From assembly GCF_022376445.1 (NCBI RefSeq), contig NW_025955214.1, positions 1-56,971 on the forward strand: a DNA stretch of 56,971 bases, read 5' to 3'. The position numbers and the translations under genes were made by a program. Under the pieces are notes generated by a model, which ran no database searches, was not told the DNA's origin, and saw only the letters and a program-made list of their open reading frames with translations. Shown in pieces: positions 33,554 through 46,407 of this stretch; the stretch's first letter is position 1; the number at the start of each line of letters is the position of its first letter. Origin of the DNA: Fomitopsis serialis (taxonomy: Eukaryota; Basidiomycota; Agaricomycetes; Polyporales; Fomitopsidaceae).

Positions 33554-34922
33554 TAGGCACAATATGGACTCGAAGTGCCGCCAACGGCGGCGGTCCTAAC
33601 CTTGCTCGCATCGCGCAACTGGCTTGGAATGGAACTTGAGCTTGAGCTTCTCACTTGAGCGCTGAGCATCGGAGGCATCAGTCGATCGTCTGTCAGTCAC
33701 CAGCATATAGAATATTGATCAATCACAAGTATTGTACATGGATGAACTCGAACAACTGCACACTGACTGCACAAAGAAGTCAGTGTAATTTGGGCTCCTC
33801 AGTGATGGTAGCAGTATCGCACGTCAGCCATCGACCATGTTCTGGCAGCTTGGCTGGGTCGCTACAGGTGGAACCGATGCACCCTCTGTTGAAGTAGTCA
33901 GGGGTCAGCTGACCGGTCGAGCACAATGAACAGGCAACATGGCCCGTCTTCGCTAAGTACGTGAAGTTGTCGGATAGCCTAGTTGCGTCTGCCGTGGCAA
34001 CCATGCCTTTCTCTGGCATCTAAGGGCCCGAACAGGTGTCAAGCTTGGCCTGACCACTCAACTAACCCGCAGCCCTGTCATATGTCTCTTTTCGCAGAGA
34101 CATGACGAACACCACAGGAGACGGGGTTCGCGCAGGCATCGAGGGTGGCACAACACTTACACGAGACAGAGTGTCCTGCGAGCCTGAAATTAATTTGGTC
34201 ACCGACTGGACAAATGCAGAGACGCACCATTCGCTACGATCAATCATCACTGCCTTGGATCCATGAGGACTTGTTTTGGTTCGTCTGTCTAGAGCTCTGG
34301 GGGTCTGCTTATGCCTAGAACAGCCATACCGTGATGTAGTCTAAGAGAACGGCGAGCGTGAGCCTAAAGCCGAAAAATCTCGCTGCGGGACCTGAGCCTG
34401 AGCGCCGAGGGCTGAGCAGTGAGCAAACAGTGAGTACATACATTGAAGGTTGGAAGGCGAGCATGGGGGCGTGAGCACAGAGCAAGCCCCAGAGCCGCCT
34501 TGTGACTTCGCAAAGCAGACACATGTAGATTAGCATACACCGTCACAAATAACAGAAACCAAGTGTGAACAGAGGGCCAACGTTTTGGAGGAGAGGGCCT
34601 TGCTCTGGCGAGCAAGAGACCTGGAGAGCGCGTTGCTCGTACTCGTGGATTGTTGAATGTTTCTTGTCTGCAAGCACGCGGTACATACCCTCGTGAGACG
34701 TTGCACGAGCGCAATATGCGTGAAGGTGAAACTATCTGAGCGAGCGATGGCTGGCCACCGCCCCGACGACTGGCAGGGCGAGGAGACGGAGAGCGGGGGG
34801 CAGGGAGGTGGATGCCAGAGCACAGGCCGCACCCCGAAACGCACGGGCCAGGTGAGGTGGCTCGCGCCCAAGCGCGTGCGCGCAAAATAAGGTTCGCATT
34901 CAACAAGACGCGTCTCGACGCG
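33554..34922. other. Intergenic, nothing recognised
   Basis: Nearly 1.4 kb between RPC82 and the histone H1 promoter. Minus-strand frames here (up to 231 codons at 34364-35059) overlap the H1 promoter and have arginine-rich, shadow-like composition, so I do not call them. Confidence 0.6.
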
Positions 34923-34955
34923 CACGTGACCCGCGACGCGTCCCGCGTATATATA
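34923..34955 (+). promoter_or_regulatory. Histone H1 core promoter (E-box and TATA)
   Basis: CACGTG lies at 34923-34928 and TATATATA at 34948-34955, about 105 bp upstream of the H1 start codon. A pyrimidine-rich leader follows. This is the clearest TATA box in the window, in keeping with the high expression expected of a histone gene. Confidence 0.65.
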
Positions 34956-35058
34956 GCCCGGGTCGCGCGCATCCCCACCCACATCTCCCCTAACCGCAGC
35001 TCCGGTTCCCCCCTCGCTCCACACCTGCCTAAACTTAAACCGACTACATACCTTTGCA

Positions 35059-36103
35059 ATGGCTGTCACTAAAGCTACTACGAGGTCGACTACCACTAAG
35101 CCCAGGGCTGCCAAGTCCAAGGAGGTCAAGCCGAAGGAGACTAAGGCGAAGGCACCTAAGGCGGCTGCCGGCAAGGAGAAGGTTGTCGCCGGTGCCCCTC
35201 ACCCATCGTTCAAGGACATGGTCAAGGTAAGTTACTTGGTGTGTGCATACTGCCAGGTCATTGACGGTCGCTGTGCAGGAATGCATTGTCGATCACAAGG
35301 AGGAGGCTCGTACAGGTGTATCGCGTGCCACTATCAAGAAGGTATGTGACTATGCTGTCATATACTATGTGCTGTTCTCAACATTGATCTCGATGCAGTA
35401 CATCAGCGAGAAGTACAAGCTTGACCTCGAGAATAATGCTTCGAACGCGTCCCACCTGAACCGGGCCATCGCGTCTGGTGAGAAGGAGGGTATCTTCGCC
35501 CTCCCCAAGGGACCTTCTGGTAAGGTCAAGCTCGCCCCCAAGAACAAGCCCGCTGCCAACGAGGTGAGTATTGTATATACATCGCCGGGCATATCTTAAC
35601 TCAGTATTATCGTAGAACGCGCATCCTGCCGGGGAGAAGCCACACAGAGAGAAGGCCGACAAGGTCACCAAGCCTGCCGCTGCGGCCAAACCTCTCAAGA
35701 AGCCTACTGCAAAGGCTGATGCCCCCGCAAAGAAGACCAAGGCTGCTGCAGCACCCGCGAAGAAGACTCTCAAGGCCGCCGACGCTCCCAAGAAGTCAAC
35801 AACAAAGGCTGCTACCGCACCCTCGAAGCGAATGAAGAAGGATGCGCCCGCGAAGAAGACGACCAGCGCGAAGGCGAATGCTAAGAAGGTACGTTTCCCT
35901 CATGTCCATTGTGTATGCGTCGTTGATGATTGTTCGTTCGCGTGATAGCCCGTTGCGAAGGCGGCAGCAAAGACGGCGGCGGATAAGCCTAAGTCAACCG
36001 CGAGCGCTAAGCCCCGGTCGAGAGCCAAGAAGGTCGGTCCCCATTGTCCACCCTTTGGAAACGTGCTGACTTCTGTTCATAGCCCGAGTCTAACGTCGTG
36101 TAA
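35059..36103 (+). CDS. H1: Linker histone H1
   Basis: Six exons, 35059-35226, 35279-35341, 35399-35563, 35616-35888, 35949-36032 and 36083-36103, give 257 aa. A Lys/Ala-rich N-terminus precedes one H15 winged-helix domain at about 48-125: HPSFKDMVKECIVDHKEE, GVSRATIKKYISEKY and the GIFALPKGPSGKVKLA wing. The long C-terminal tail is repeats of AKK, PAK and TKAA types, as in canonical H1. It binds nucleosome linker DNA and compacts chromatin. Poly-adenylated transcripts with several introns are normal for fungal H1. The last exon is only 21 bp. Confidence 0.93.
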
Positions 36104-36774
36104 GCGGCGGGTGGTCTTCGTGTGTCTCTTGTCTTTGGGCTACATTATTAGTTTCTGTTATTCCTTATCTCTACCATCGGTCCCGTCGCCTAGTGTCACT
36201 GGTCTGTACGAGTACGCGCACCTGTATGAAGAAGCATCTAGTCTTTGTCATGTTCCGTTAGTTCTATCTAAGTATGTTACTATGGATTTATGACCTACTT
36301 AAGTGTTGTGCTGCCATGCCAAGTGCACAGTGACTGACGACGACGGTATGTCTTTAAACTCAAGTGACAAGTGTCCGGACAGGGACCGCGGTAGTGTGGT
36401 TGCGTGTCACCTGAAACCTATGTATGTAGTTCCATGTTTTTGCCACATACTGTAGATCCCTTCCCGAAGATGCGTACACAAGCTTTGTTCAGTCTTGTCC
36501 TCAGGTGACCTACATGCTATGTCTGTCGACCTCAGCTTCATACTTGGGTTTAGTTCGCCCTCAAGACTGATCGTTGTTGTAGAAAGTTGATCGGGATGCA
36601 GCGGCGATACCAACATCGACGAACCACACTGCGACGAGGAGTCTAGCAATAAAGAATCGGCTGCGATAAGTCATTCAACATGAACACCGCGAGGGAGTGA
36701 TAGTACATACATTGTGAAGAACGATGTTGGCTGCGGAGAATGGCCGACACGATCCCTAGGGCAGGGACTTCTGT
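36104..36774. other. H1 3' flank and intergenic
   Basis: A pyrimidine-rich 3' untranslated region follows the H1 stop. An 80-codon minus frame at 36407-36649 has no family features. Confidence 0.5.
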
Positions 36775-39353
36775 CTAGTGAGCTAGTGCTTCGTATTCAT
36801 GCTTTGTGACATATCTGTAGGCTGTAGAAAGCCCCGTCCGCGCGCGACACACCATCTTTTTACGCCGTCGCTCCTCCTCCTCCGACTGTTCTGAAGGGAA
36901 GACCGCCATCCATCTCATAGTGCGCTGCTCAGTCATGTTCATGCACGCTACATCAAGGTACATAGGTTGATTGACTTACTGCATGGCATACCAACCCTGC
37001 ATCCCTTGCGATAAGCTGCTCTCCTGATTCCACTCTCATAGTGTCGGGAGATTATAATTCAAAACAAACGTCCTATGCCTTTATGCGAAGAACAAAGACG
37101 GCGCCTCATATCGAGTTGCTGTGGATTTCTCGATACCAACCAGGCCTCCTTGACCAAGTCGCTCTGTGACAATCACTAGGGCTGCATCCTTGGAGAAGAA
37201 TCGCAGCACGGTTGAGTTATCAGTCAGGCGGCGGAAAAGAAACAAATATGAGGTGCCAACGTACCGGTGTATCCCTCAGAAGGACAGAACGAGCGCAAAC
37301 TTACTTTATCTGACCACATCGCCAGACGAGCAGCCAGACTTTACCTGCACAATGTACCTCTGGTTAGAATTCAGAATATCGTACTCGCGGTTGTATAAAG
37401 CTTGCATACCTGCGACCCTCTGCGCCAAGTCGAAACCACATCGCCAGGATCCATGACTTCTGATTGCGAGGCTCCTCGTTACTTTCCATCTACATACAGT
37501 ATACGGCCGTTCATCCAGTTATGACGGAGTACGGAATGAGTCCGCGGCGTCGAGATATCGACGCGTTCACAGTCGCCCGCGGAACCGGGATGAGCGCGAC
37601 CACGTCACACGAACGCGTCGCGCTGTACGTCAGCGTGGAAAGTACGCCGTTGGTTGCAAAAACATTGTGATCATGCGTACCTATAACCAAGGCCCGGGCT
37701 CTTTATCACCAGAGTCACGGCGGAAGATGCAACCCGTCGATCTCGAATGACAACAAACAAGGCTCTTCAAAACCATGCACGTCTAAGAATTCTGCGGGAT
37801 TCCGATGCCCATTCGCATGCGCGAATCGTCCCGTACGGATCCACCCAACGCTGCAACTGAGTAGTACTACGTGATCTTGCATGGTACGCGTCAGTGTCCA
37901 GTCCCAATGCATGCTATCCTCTTACAGACCTACCGCTACTGATGACCTCAGCTTCTCATCAATGCAACATACACGCAGCACTACTTACGTATGGTGGATG
38001 ACGATTCGAGGAGCAGGTTCGAGAGGTCCGAGTGCAGGACCAATGCAGGACGAAGAAAGTAGAGTTACACGTGCGTATCTTTCCTTTTTTGGCGGTAGTG
38101 CACAGCACTTCAGTATGCAAGTCAGTATGCGAGTCGAAGTATATCTTCACCTGGAGCTCGCTGTGTTCACAGGCTTTCTTAAGCCGATTCCCGCTGGGGC
38201 TGAGCGACCGTGGACACAGTAGACGACAGAGGCGTTGATATGGGATGAGGCGTGGCGGCCTTCGCGCGGAGCTCTTTCGTACTGACCCACTAGTACTTAC
38301 TCTACGCAGCAGCAGAACTCTCCAATTCACCGACTAGGAACGAGAGGCGGGGAACAGTGTTGGATCGAATGATTGACTAAACAGGTCCGCCTCCACATCG
38401 GGATACGAGAAAGGGTGTCTTGGGCTATACCAGCCAGAAGATGAAGGCTCTCACCGACAAGACCCATTCCCTGGATAGCCATTGTTGCCCCATCGACGTT
38501 GCAATGTCGTCGCTTACGAGCCTCGTAGAGCTCGACGAGGAAGTAGGCGAATGATCGAACCTAGCGAAGTAAGACTGTACACTTGCATGTACAACGCGAC
38601 GTACCGGTTGTGTATCGCATGGACGGCTGGGGGACAACTGGTCGACACCCTTCTTAAGAGTGCTGCCCGCTCCAAGAACCATTGGCATAAGTATCATTGA
38701 AAGAGTTACCTGCAGATCGCATGGCAGTTCATGCATGATGAGTACGAGTGTGCCGCCATTGGTCAGTGCTCGAGCCTGAGGGTGAGCGTGAGCGCAGCGA
38801 TGAGCAAGCGCCTGCATATATGGACCTCGTCGTGCACCTGAGCAGCGACCACCCGCGCACGCTAGGAGGCACGACCAGAGCACCGAGTAAGTACCAGAGC
38901 ATCGGACGGAGCAACAACGACCCTAGACAGCGAAGACTACGAGCATCGACGAGGAGAGTCATCATCCCAGTGTCGAGATGCCAGTGATCAGCTATCTGCG
39001 CCCGCTTCGCTTCTGAATCATCGGTGGCGCAACGAAGCACTACGCAAGAACTTACAAGGAGGCACTGGCACAGTTCGAGGAGGCATCTTTCGTCGAGAAG
39101 GGGGTGATCTGGCGCAAACTCGTCCAAAAGTTGAACGGAGAGTGGAGGATCTTCATGAGGATTGCGGGCGCATGCGCAACGTAGGTGTTCATACGGTGCC
39201 TGCGCCAACTTGGAACCTAATGTCGCCTTGTAGGTCAGTCATAGGGTTGCTATCGACGTCAAGCATCCCATCGGGTCCACTCACCTTCGCCTTCGGGATG
39301 GTGTGCGTCGAAGCATCTGCCTTCTGTTTCGCATACTGTGTGGTGTATCGCAT
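36775..39353 (-). CDS. Unknown multi-exon gene X (partner of gene Y)
   Basis: Only parts of the exon structure are secure. Exon 1 is 39285-39353 (MRYTTQYAKQKADASTHTIP), with a clean GTGAGT donor, and exon 2 is 39056-39216 (VPSWRRHRMNTYVAHAPAIL), with GTAAGT. Further conserved coding pieces on the same strand are near 38540 (FAYFLVELYEARKRRHCNVD), 38350 (TVPRLSFLVGELESS), 37440 (DLAQRVAGMQALYNREYDIL), 37000 (SQGMQGWYAMQ, then GTAAGT) and a last exon ending at 36775 (TAYRYVTKHEYEALAH). Several of these have counterparts, in the same order, in gene Y on the opposite strand. I recognise no domain. The order and donors support a real gene or a recent pseudogene; intermediate exons are uncertain. 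Confidence 0.45.
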
Positions 39354-39739
39354 TCCAGAAAAAGTATCGCTGGCTACGAAAACATTATTAACTCCCCTTT
39401 TTTTTGTCGTGCTCGCCCACCGCCTCTTGATTGCACTGTATTATTCCTGCTAAAATTGCCCACGGAGGGGTCAATCGATTGTTAACTAGCAGACGTCCCA
39501 GACTTTTTCTGGGGACGAATGTTCGCCCGGAGGTAGCGGCGAATGAGGGCATGCGGTCGATACACTGAGGGAAGAGATTGAAGGAGTCAAGTGGAGACGG
39601 ATAGGCGACAGACATGGCGGGGCAGAAGGGTGCCGATGCGAGGACCCCACCACGCAATCTTTCCCCAGCTTTCCACCTGTATACTACTTATTAAGTATTT
39701 GCGGGCTACCCCAAAAGACATAGACGCCGAGAGACCACC

Positions 39740-41707
39740 TTATGGACACACTGTCACACAGCTGCTGTGCTCTGCTGTGTCGCATGAGAGGGCTGCGATG
39801 GACGTAGTTTTGGAGGCGGTTGTGCGTGGTATACCATTCGACCGAACTTTACTCCCCGCCTCTTCTTCCCGGTGGTCGAGCTGGAGAGATTTGCAATTTG
39901 TCGCTGTGTAGAATAGCGGGTTAGTACGAATACGATGCAGACAGCAACGCTTCATTCCCATCTCAATGCTCTCGTCGTCCACCATGCCCACAATTACCCA
40001 GGCTGGACAAGAATCGGAATGGGAACGCCTCTGAGCGAGCCTGAACCTGACAGCACCGGTATAAACAGTACTCTTGATATTTACCCTACTAGGACTTGCG
40101 CGCTTAATGTGACCAGAAAGGAAATCGCACAGTGGACGCACGTGCCACGACGAATGCTTTCACTGTCGAGCACAATCTCTTCGTCGTCCACGACGCCGAC
40201 TACCATTTCCGACTTTTGCACTGCGCGTATTCTCTCCGCTGTGAATTGGAGCTGTGGGTAACTGTGAGTTTTTGTAGATGGCAAGCGTATAGAGCGGATC
40301 TGACGCGTACTGCGCAGGGCGCATCGCGTATGCCGCGTCCGAGTCGCAGGTCAGGATGAATGCATCCAAGGCGATTCGCGCATGCAAATGGACATTGACA
40401 CCTTGCAGATACACTGGGGCGTGCCTACGTGTATATTTCTGAAGAGTACGATGTTTTTCTCCGGATCAACAAGTTGTCGTGTTCTTCCGCCGCGTCTTGG
40501 TGACAAAGAGCACGGGCCACAGCTATAGGTACGAAGAACGTCCTGCCCACACGATTCTGACGATCTTGCAACTGACCGCGCGTACTTTGAAAGCTGATTC
40601 GTGGTCGCGTACCTTGCGATGAGGTCGGATGACGTGTGGTCGCGCTCGTCCTGTTCGACGACGGTGTGCGCGTCGACCGCGGAGTTGGCTTCCACTTCGT
40701 CAAGTTTGAAGAATGGACGGCCGTATTTCTGGGTTAAGATTAACGAGGAGCCGTACATTCAGAGGTCATGGATGCTGGCGAGACTAGTCTACATGGTATC
40801 GCCTCGACGCGAAGGTATGCAAGCTTTGTGCAAGTGCGGTTCCGATGTTTGTCGTACTTACGACTGTGCACAGTGAAGCCTTGACTGTTCGTCTCGCGAT
40901 GTGGCCAGCTGAAATGAGGCTGTTTTCCGGCCTGTCCTTCTGTGGACGGAGGCATCGGTGGGTTGACATCACAGATTGTCGAATTTACGCCGTCCGACTG
41001 ACAACTCAACCGTGTTCTTATTGTTTTTCTTTGCAGGATGTAGCCATACATGGAGAATTGACCAAGCTGGCCTTGGAGTATCGAATTCTTGTCGACCTGC
41101 TCCTGCTTCTCCGCACGAGACATGAGTCCCATGCTTCTCCCGATATTGTCGAGGCGTAATCAAAAAAGCGGCTTCGCGCGAGGGATGAAAGGTTGGCACG
41201 CAATGCCGTGAGTCTGTTCACATACTTATATTGATGTGGTGTGCGTGAACATAACTGTTAGCAGAGCATGAGCTGGATGTCTACCGCTGTCTTGCCTCAA
41301 GAGTGGTGTCGGATGAGCTGCGGCAGAAGCGTCGTGTGGTGCGCGCATATGAGGCCGGTATGTCTCAGGTTATGACATACGAAGCAGGGGCTCCTGCCGT
41401 AGGGATGTCGTGCCGGGCGCTCTCAGCACAGGCTACATATTCGCAAATCCTGGCGAGCGCGCCCACTCTGGGGCGATTGCGCTCAATTGATGGGGGAGCC
41501 AAGACCGCGCATTCCACGTCATGCTGCACTGGTCTCGGACGGGCCTGCGGATGCTTGGGAGGGTTTCCTGGGTCGCCATACCGCAACAGCCACAGCCGGT
41601 CACGGTGGCGACTATTGTGCTGGGAGCCCCTGTTGTTGCACCCCTCGCAGGATGCGCACAGGCAAAGGCCGCCCGCAGAGACAATGGGACGCCTGAGTCG
41701 GGATTAG
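39740..41707 (+). CDS. Unknown multi-exon gene Y (inverted paralogue of X)
   Basis: Conserved pieces in the order seen in X are: about 39835 (NFTPRLFFPVVELERFA), about 40430 (RAYVYISEEYDVF, then in the next frame VVVFFRRVLVTKSTGHSY), about 40815 (EGMQALCKCGSDVCRTYDC), about 41195 (ARGMKGWHAM, then GTGAGT) and 41266 on (EHELDVYRCLASRVVSDELR). The shift between the second and third pieces lies at the T5 run near 40452-40456, again one base short. Another conserved piece is HNLFVVHDADYHFRLLHCAY near 40175. No start codon or complete exon set could be fixed, and no family is recognised. X and Y face away from each other across about 39.35-39.7 kb. Confidence 0.35.
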
Positions 41708-42293
41708 CCCTGACACGCGTCAGGTCATCGGGGGTTGAATTCACGTGACGTATACGTACGCGCGTCGCGTCATGATCGGGAGAATTGGTCGGTCCTTGCC
41801 CGTCACGGTGGCGCAGGCGCGCGGTCTGGGCGAGTCGTTATCGTGAGTCGCAGGCCCATGCCCTCACTGACATTTCCTAGGGACAGGCCGCAATGGCGGG
41901 CTCTGGGCACCCGGGGCGCCTGCGTGTGCGCTGCGCCCGCGGTTGATGCTGCGCGATGCGGTGGGCGCAGGGCGGGGACGCGTCGGGCGGGGCGGGGAGA
42001 AGCGGAGGCTAGGGGCGTGACGCGTGACGTGGATCTCGATGGGAGCCGCGGCCATCAAGCGCGACTATTTTGGTAAGCGTGGCACGGTTACCGCCAGGGT
42101 CCTGCCGCGTCCGTACAACCTCACAAAGCGCGTGCTCTGCTCGCTCGCCTTCCTTTCTCCCCGACTACCAACTCCTCGCTCCTCAAGCCTCCGCCTGCCA
42201 CTCGCTCGTCCGTCCCTCCTGCCCACTTCCGCCTCCCTCTCCTCGCTGGACGACCCTTCTTGCACCCTACCCACGATTAATGGTCTGCACCAC
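41708..42293. other. Upstream region of the APSES-like gene
   Basis: GC-rich spacer and probable 5' leader. The frame of the next gene is open back to 42024, but the first ATG that begins conserved-looking protein is at 42294. Confidence 0.5.
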
Positions 42294-45200
42294 ATGGTCG
42301 CGCCCGCCACAGTCTCAACCCCGCAGCGTCAGGCATCCGCCAACCACCAGTATGGCACGCGCATCCGCTCCAACTCGATCATCAAGCCCTCCATCCGTCT
42401 GCGCCACTCGGCTGCCTCTGCTGCATCCACTCCGAGGCGCATCAAGCCCGCGCCGACGCCCAAGTCTAAGAACGGACCCATAACTTTCGGCGTGCCACAG
42501 CCGGACTACCCACCTTTCCCACCGGACCATGTTATGTTACATCACGACGACGCAGACAGCAAGGTCTTCATGGCCATAGGACGTTCCTTCATGTCCGTCG
42601 TACGTCCCCTCATTGCGTGTAATCGCCGTGACCCTGTACCTGAGCGTTGTCGTTGCATACAGGATAATCGCGCTATGACCATCAAAGACCTCGCAGAAAT
42701 GACTATGCAATACGGTATAATGTGCCAAAAGTGCGTCACTCGTCCGTCTCGTGTCATGCCTTCATTAATAACGTGTATGTGTGGCGGCAGCGTGTCCGCA
42801 GCGGGCCAGGCTATCACCACCTATATCCGGAACCACCTTCAACGCTGCGAAGTGCAACAGGACCACCCATTACTTCTCCGACACGTTCTCTCTGGTACAG
42901 CATCCGATGATGATCTCCTCCCTGCCTTGCACTCTCGCATGGGTGGCGCACATTGTGCGCTCAATCCGTCAGAGAGCAGGATCACCAACTTTAGGCGCGG
43001 AACCATGGTTTGGTACTTGAGCAGGGCCGCCGGTGCGCCATGCCCGTTCGCTAGGTGCGGGATCCGCCTGTGCGAGTACACAGAGAACGGGAAGGTCGGC
43101 GACGTTCCCACTTACGGCCGCGAGAAGAAACGCGAGAGAGATCGTCTCCGCCGTGCAGAGCACTGTGGCCAGAAGCGGAAGCGCTTGTTACGCAGCGCGT
43201 ATGCTGATAAAGGATCAGACTCGGACTCAATGAGCGAAGAAGAGAAGCGTCCCCCCAAGGTGAAACTCACGTTGCGTCTTCGACCTCTCAACGCGTCTAG
43301 CTCTGGGGCCTCGCTGTCGGCATCCCCCGCGCCGCAAGATGAAGTGCATGCGTGTCAACCGCAGCCGCACTCGCCCCCGGAGATCATCGACCTTTCCAAG
43401 GACGACTCTGATTGTGAGTCGTCGGGCTCCGAGGAGGACTCAGACGACGATGACTCCATGTCAGTGGACTCTTCATTGTCCTCTGATGCCGACGAAGACG
43501 TGCCACCTGCATCTGTATTTGGCGGCGATTCGCTATCGCCTTCTACTTATGGCGCACACTCAACTTTCTCCTCAGCGTCTCCTGATGTTTATCGACGCTC
43601 GACTTCTGCATCGCCTCCCCCAGATACTGAGGACGAAGAGGACGACTATCACCACAGCATGACGAACTCCCGTCGGTACTCGCTGGATCGTTACTCATCA
43701 TGGGACGACGAGGACGAGGACGAGATGAACCTCGATGACAATTTCTGGGACATGGACAACGACGCGGAGACGCAGTGGGAGAGCCCTGGACCGCGATCAC
43801 CTTCTGCTCAATTCGAGGATGTCGTCTTTGTCAAGCAAGAGCCGAGCGACGTCGGTGGTATGCTCGATGCATGGGATGACCTCGACGCCAGGGGTGACCC
43901 CAAGGTTGTCGACGTCGTAGTCCGAGCAGCAGCCGGCCTCGACACGGACTTCGTTAAGCCGAAGCTCGAGGAGATCGACTCCTGGGAGCTACCGCACTTC
44001 GCCGGCACCAGCTCGGATAGCTTCGTTACGAACCCGATAGACGACGCCACCAGCCATATCAAAGAGGAAGAGGTCGAGAGCGGCGTCCCGTTCCTGACCC
44101 GTGGATTGCATACCCCTTCCCCTGAACGTGCCTCACTGTCTCCGTCACCTATTTCGCCCATCTCGCCATCGGCTCTTCCGCCGTCGTTCGTCGCGGAGCG
44201 CCGCGATAGTCACCTCATCTGGCGGGATGCAGAGCTCCTTGGTCCGGACAGTCTCAAGCCGCATGACCTTGCTGAGGGCGATTGGCGAGAGGGCCGTAGG
44301 AGCAGCGATATACCGTCCCCTGCGGCCGAACAGCCTCAGCCATCGAGTGTGGCTTCTACGAGCGCGTCGGGCGGTGACGCTCTACAGGGTCAGCAGGCAC
44401 GCGTGGGGCCGCCGCCACCGCGTTTGGACTTGGCTTCGTCTGGGACGCGGGAACAAGGTTATCTTGTCCCGGATCTGTCTTCCCCGTCCCTGCTCTCGTC
44501 TTTGACTTCGCTGACGATCCACACTCCCACGTCCCCCGAGGCGCTCAAGGGTACGTCCCCTCCGTCACCTCCGCCTCACGGTCCTGGGCTCGCTGCGCAG
44601 CACGCCTCGTTGCGGCCTGCTCAGGATGAGGAGCCTCAAATCATTCAAACAAGCCAACCCTGCGATCCGCCCATCGCTGCTACGCAGCTGGAAGGTGTGT
44701 AATTGCGACATGTGTGTTGGAATGGAAGCTTACCGCGTGTGACCAGGCGTTAGTGTATATCAGATGACACTTCAGTCATCTCTAATCCTCCGGAGGGTTG
44801 ACACCGGCTTTGTCTTGGCCGATCCTCTCCTGAAAGAGCTTGGGCTCCCATCGTCGTCCTCGCCATTCCCCAATGCGATCTGTATAGCCAAAGGCTCTGC
44901 ACAGGTGTGCGGTACATGGCTTCCGCTGACCGCAGCGCGCGACCTGTGCAAGGATCATCCCGTGGTGGCACTTTTCCTCTCTGATCAACTGCCAGATCGC
45001 TTCCCCGCCACTCTCCAGGAGCTTACCCGACATGCGCATCCATTCAGCAGATGGCCGGGCTCGTTCGGACAGCATTTCAAGTCGACCATCGAGGCGAAGC
45101 GCCAGTCGCTCTCGTCACACCGTCTCGTCTTCCCGGCTGAGGATCAGGACATGTCGCAGTGGGCGAGTGAGGAGAACTTCCTCTCCATGCAATCTGCCCT

Positions 45201-45543
45201 CGCGCTCTCACATGCGATACTGCCGACACTCACCACGTCCCCAGAAGAGCACATGGCCCCTGAGCTGCCGCTCAGTCCGGCCGAGGAGAAGATGTTCAGA
45301 GAGCTGTGCTCTGATCCAGAGTGGGAAGCGTCCACGCCCCCTTCGGAGAGTGCCGCTCTGGAACGCCCGGAGGCGGCGGTCGAGGCTCCTCCTGCCGAGG
45401 CGTCTGCGACGGCGAAGGGGAAGGAACTACCGTGCCAGGACCGACCTCTGCGTCGGTCGAAGCGTGTCGCGGATGCCATTGCCATGGCGAACCGATCGAG
45501 GACCCGCTCGAGCAAGAGGGGTTCGCGGAGCTCGCTCTCGTGA
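42294..45543 (+). CDS. Large nuclear-type protein with C-terminal APSES/KilA-N-like domain
   Basis: Four exons: 42294-42599, 42663-42730, 42791-44696 and 44764-45543 (or from 44776), about 1019 aa. The N-terminal part has a basic Ser/Arg region, then a compact conserved block (DNRAMTIKDLAEMTMQYG to LCEYTENGKVG) with paired Cys residues (CPFARCGIRLC). Residues 330-720 are low complexity with an acidic run (DDSDCESSGSEEDSDDDDS) and several VKQEP-like motifs that resemble sumoylation sites. The last exon has RRVDTGFVLADPLLKELGLP and CGTWLPLTAARDLCKDHP, which resemble the KilA-N/APSES fold (GTW-x-P-L-x-x-x-R-x-L). It ends with a bipartite basic patch (RRSKRVADA and KRGSRSS). It is probably a DNA-binding regulator. 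The intron donor GTGTAA at 44697 is weak. Confidence 0.7.
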
Positions 45544-46407
45544 AACGTGCGGTGATGCACGCAGTGCAGGCGACTGTTCAGGATGGTCGTGCTGCTTTCT
45601 CTCAGGTTTTGTTGTCTCCTTTTGTCGCGCGTTGCTTTTTGCGTTACTTATTGTCTTCGATTCTTCGACTCGACTGTGCCTGCGGTTTTTGTTCTCCAGT
45701 GTGTCATTGTGTTAGAAGTGTATCCCTACCGTCTGTTTTCCGCCGTCTGCGTCTCCCTCTTCGTGTTCCGCTGCTCGCACCCTTTCGGCGTGCGTGTGCG
45801 GCCGGTGCTGCTTCGTGATTCTGCAGCGAACCGACATCATTCATTCGGGCTGCTTCTGATTGACGGGCGTGCGGACGCCGAGCGATACCCTGCTCGCTGC
45901 GCTGGACATTGACCGAGTACGATAGACCCCCACTCCGTATAGTGCTAAGGTAGTGTAGTACATATGTTGGTATGAATATGACGAGTATGCGTGTACCGCC
46001 CCTGTCTGATGCGGCCGTGCCAGCGATCTGTCCGCAGGCCTGCTTCCGGGCGCGTGACTGGGCGGACAAGAGCCGCGCGGCTATAGAAGAGCGGAGTTTG
46101 GCGCGGTCGCAGGCTCTGCTGAGTGCTCGTCGAGTCCCTCGCTCCCAACGACCTCCACCCTACTTAGTCCCCTCCTATTTACCGGAGTCTACCCTACTCT
46201 AGTAGTCCTGGGCAGTCCTTGTCTTGCTCGCCCGCAAAATTCCCCAAAATTCACCCTATAACGACCTATAACCCTGCTCATAGTTACCCACGTCGACCGG
46301 CCGACCGGGCATTTGCTCTCGCCCCTTTCGCTCTTGCTTACCTGCATAGCTGCACCAGCACCCCAACATTCAGTAATTCCTAATACCCACCTCTTCCTGC
46401 GGCCACC
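45544..46407. other. Intergenic and 5' leader of the RRM-Pumilio gene
   Basis: The first 300 bp are pyrimidine-rich 3' flank of the APSES-like gene. The 200 bp before 46408 are CT- and CA-rich, and the start sits in a good context (GGCCACCATGTCC). No gene was seen. Confidence 0.55.

Noticed and set aside
34364..35174. Minus-strand frames of more than 200 codons over the histone H1 promoter and first exon.
   Set aside because: They are antisense to H1 codons rich in Lys/Ala, which give long Leu/Val/Ala shadow frames.
36868..36892. CT-rich microsatellite near 36.87 kb as a promoter.
   Set aside because: It lies inside the last coding exon piece of gene X, where it encodes a Glu run (EEEE).
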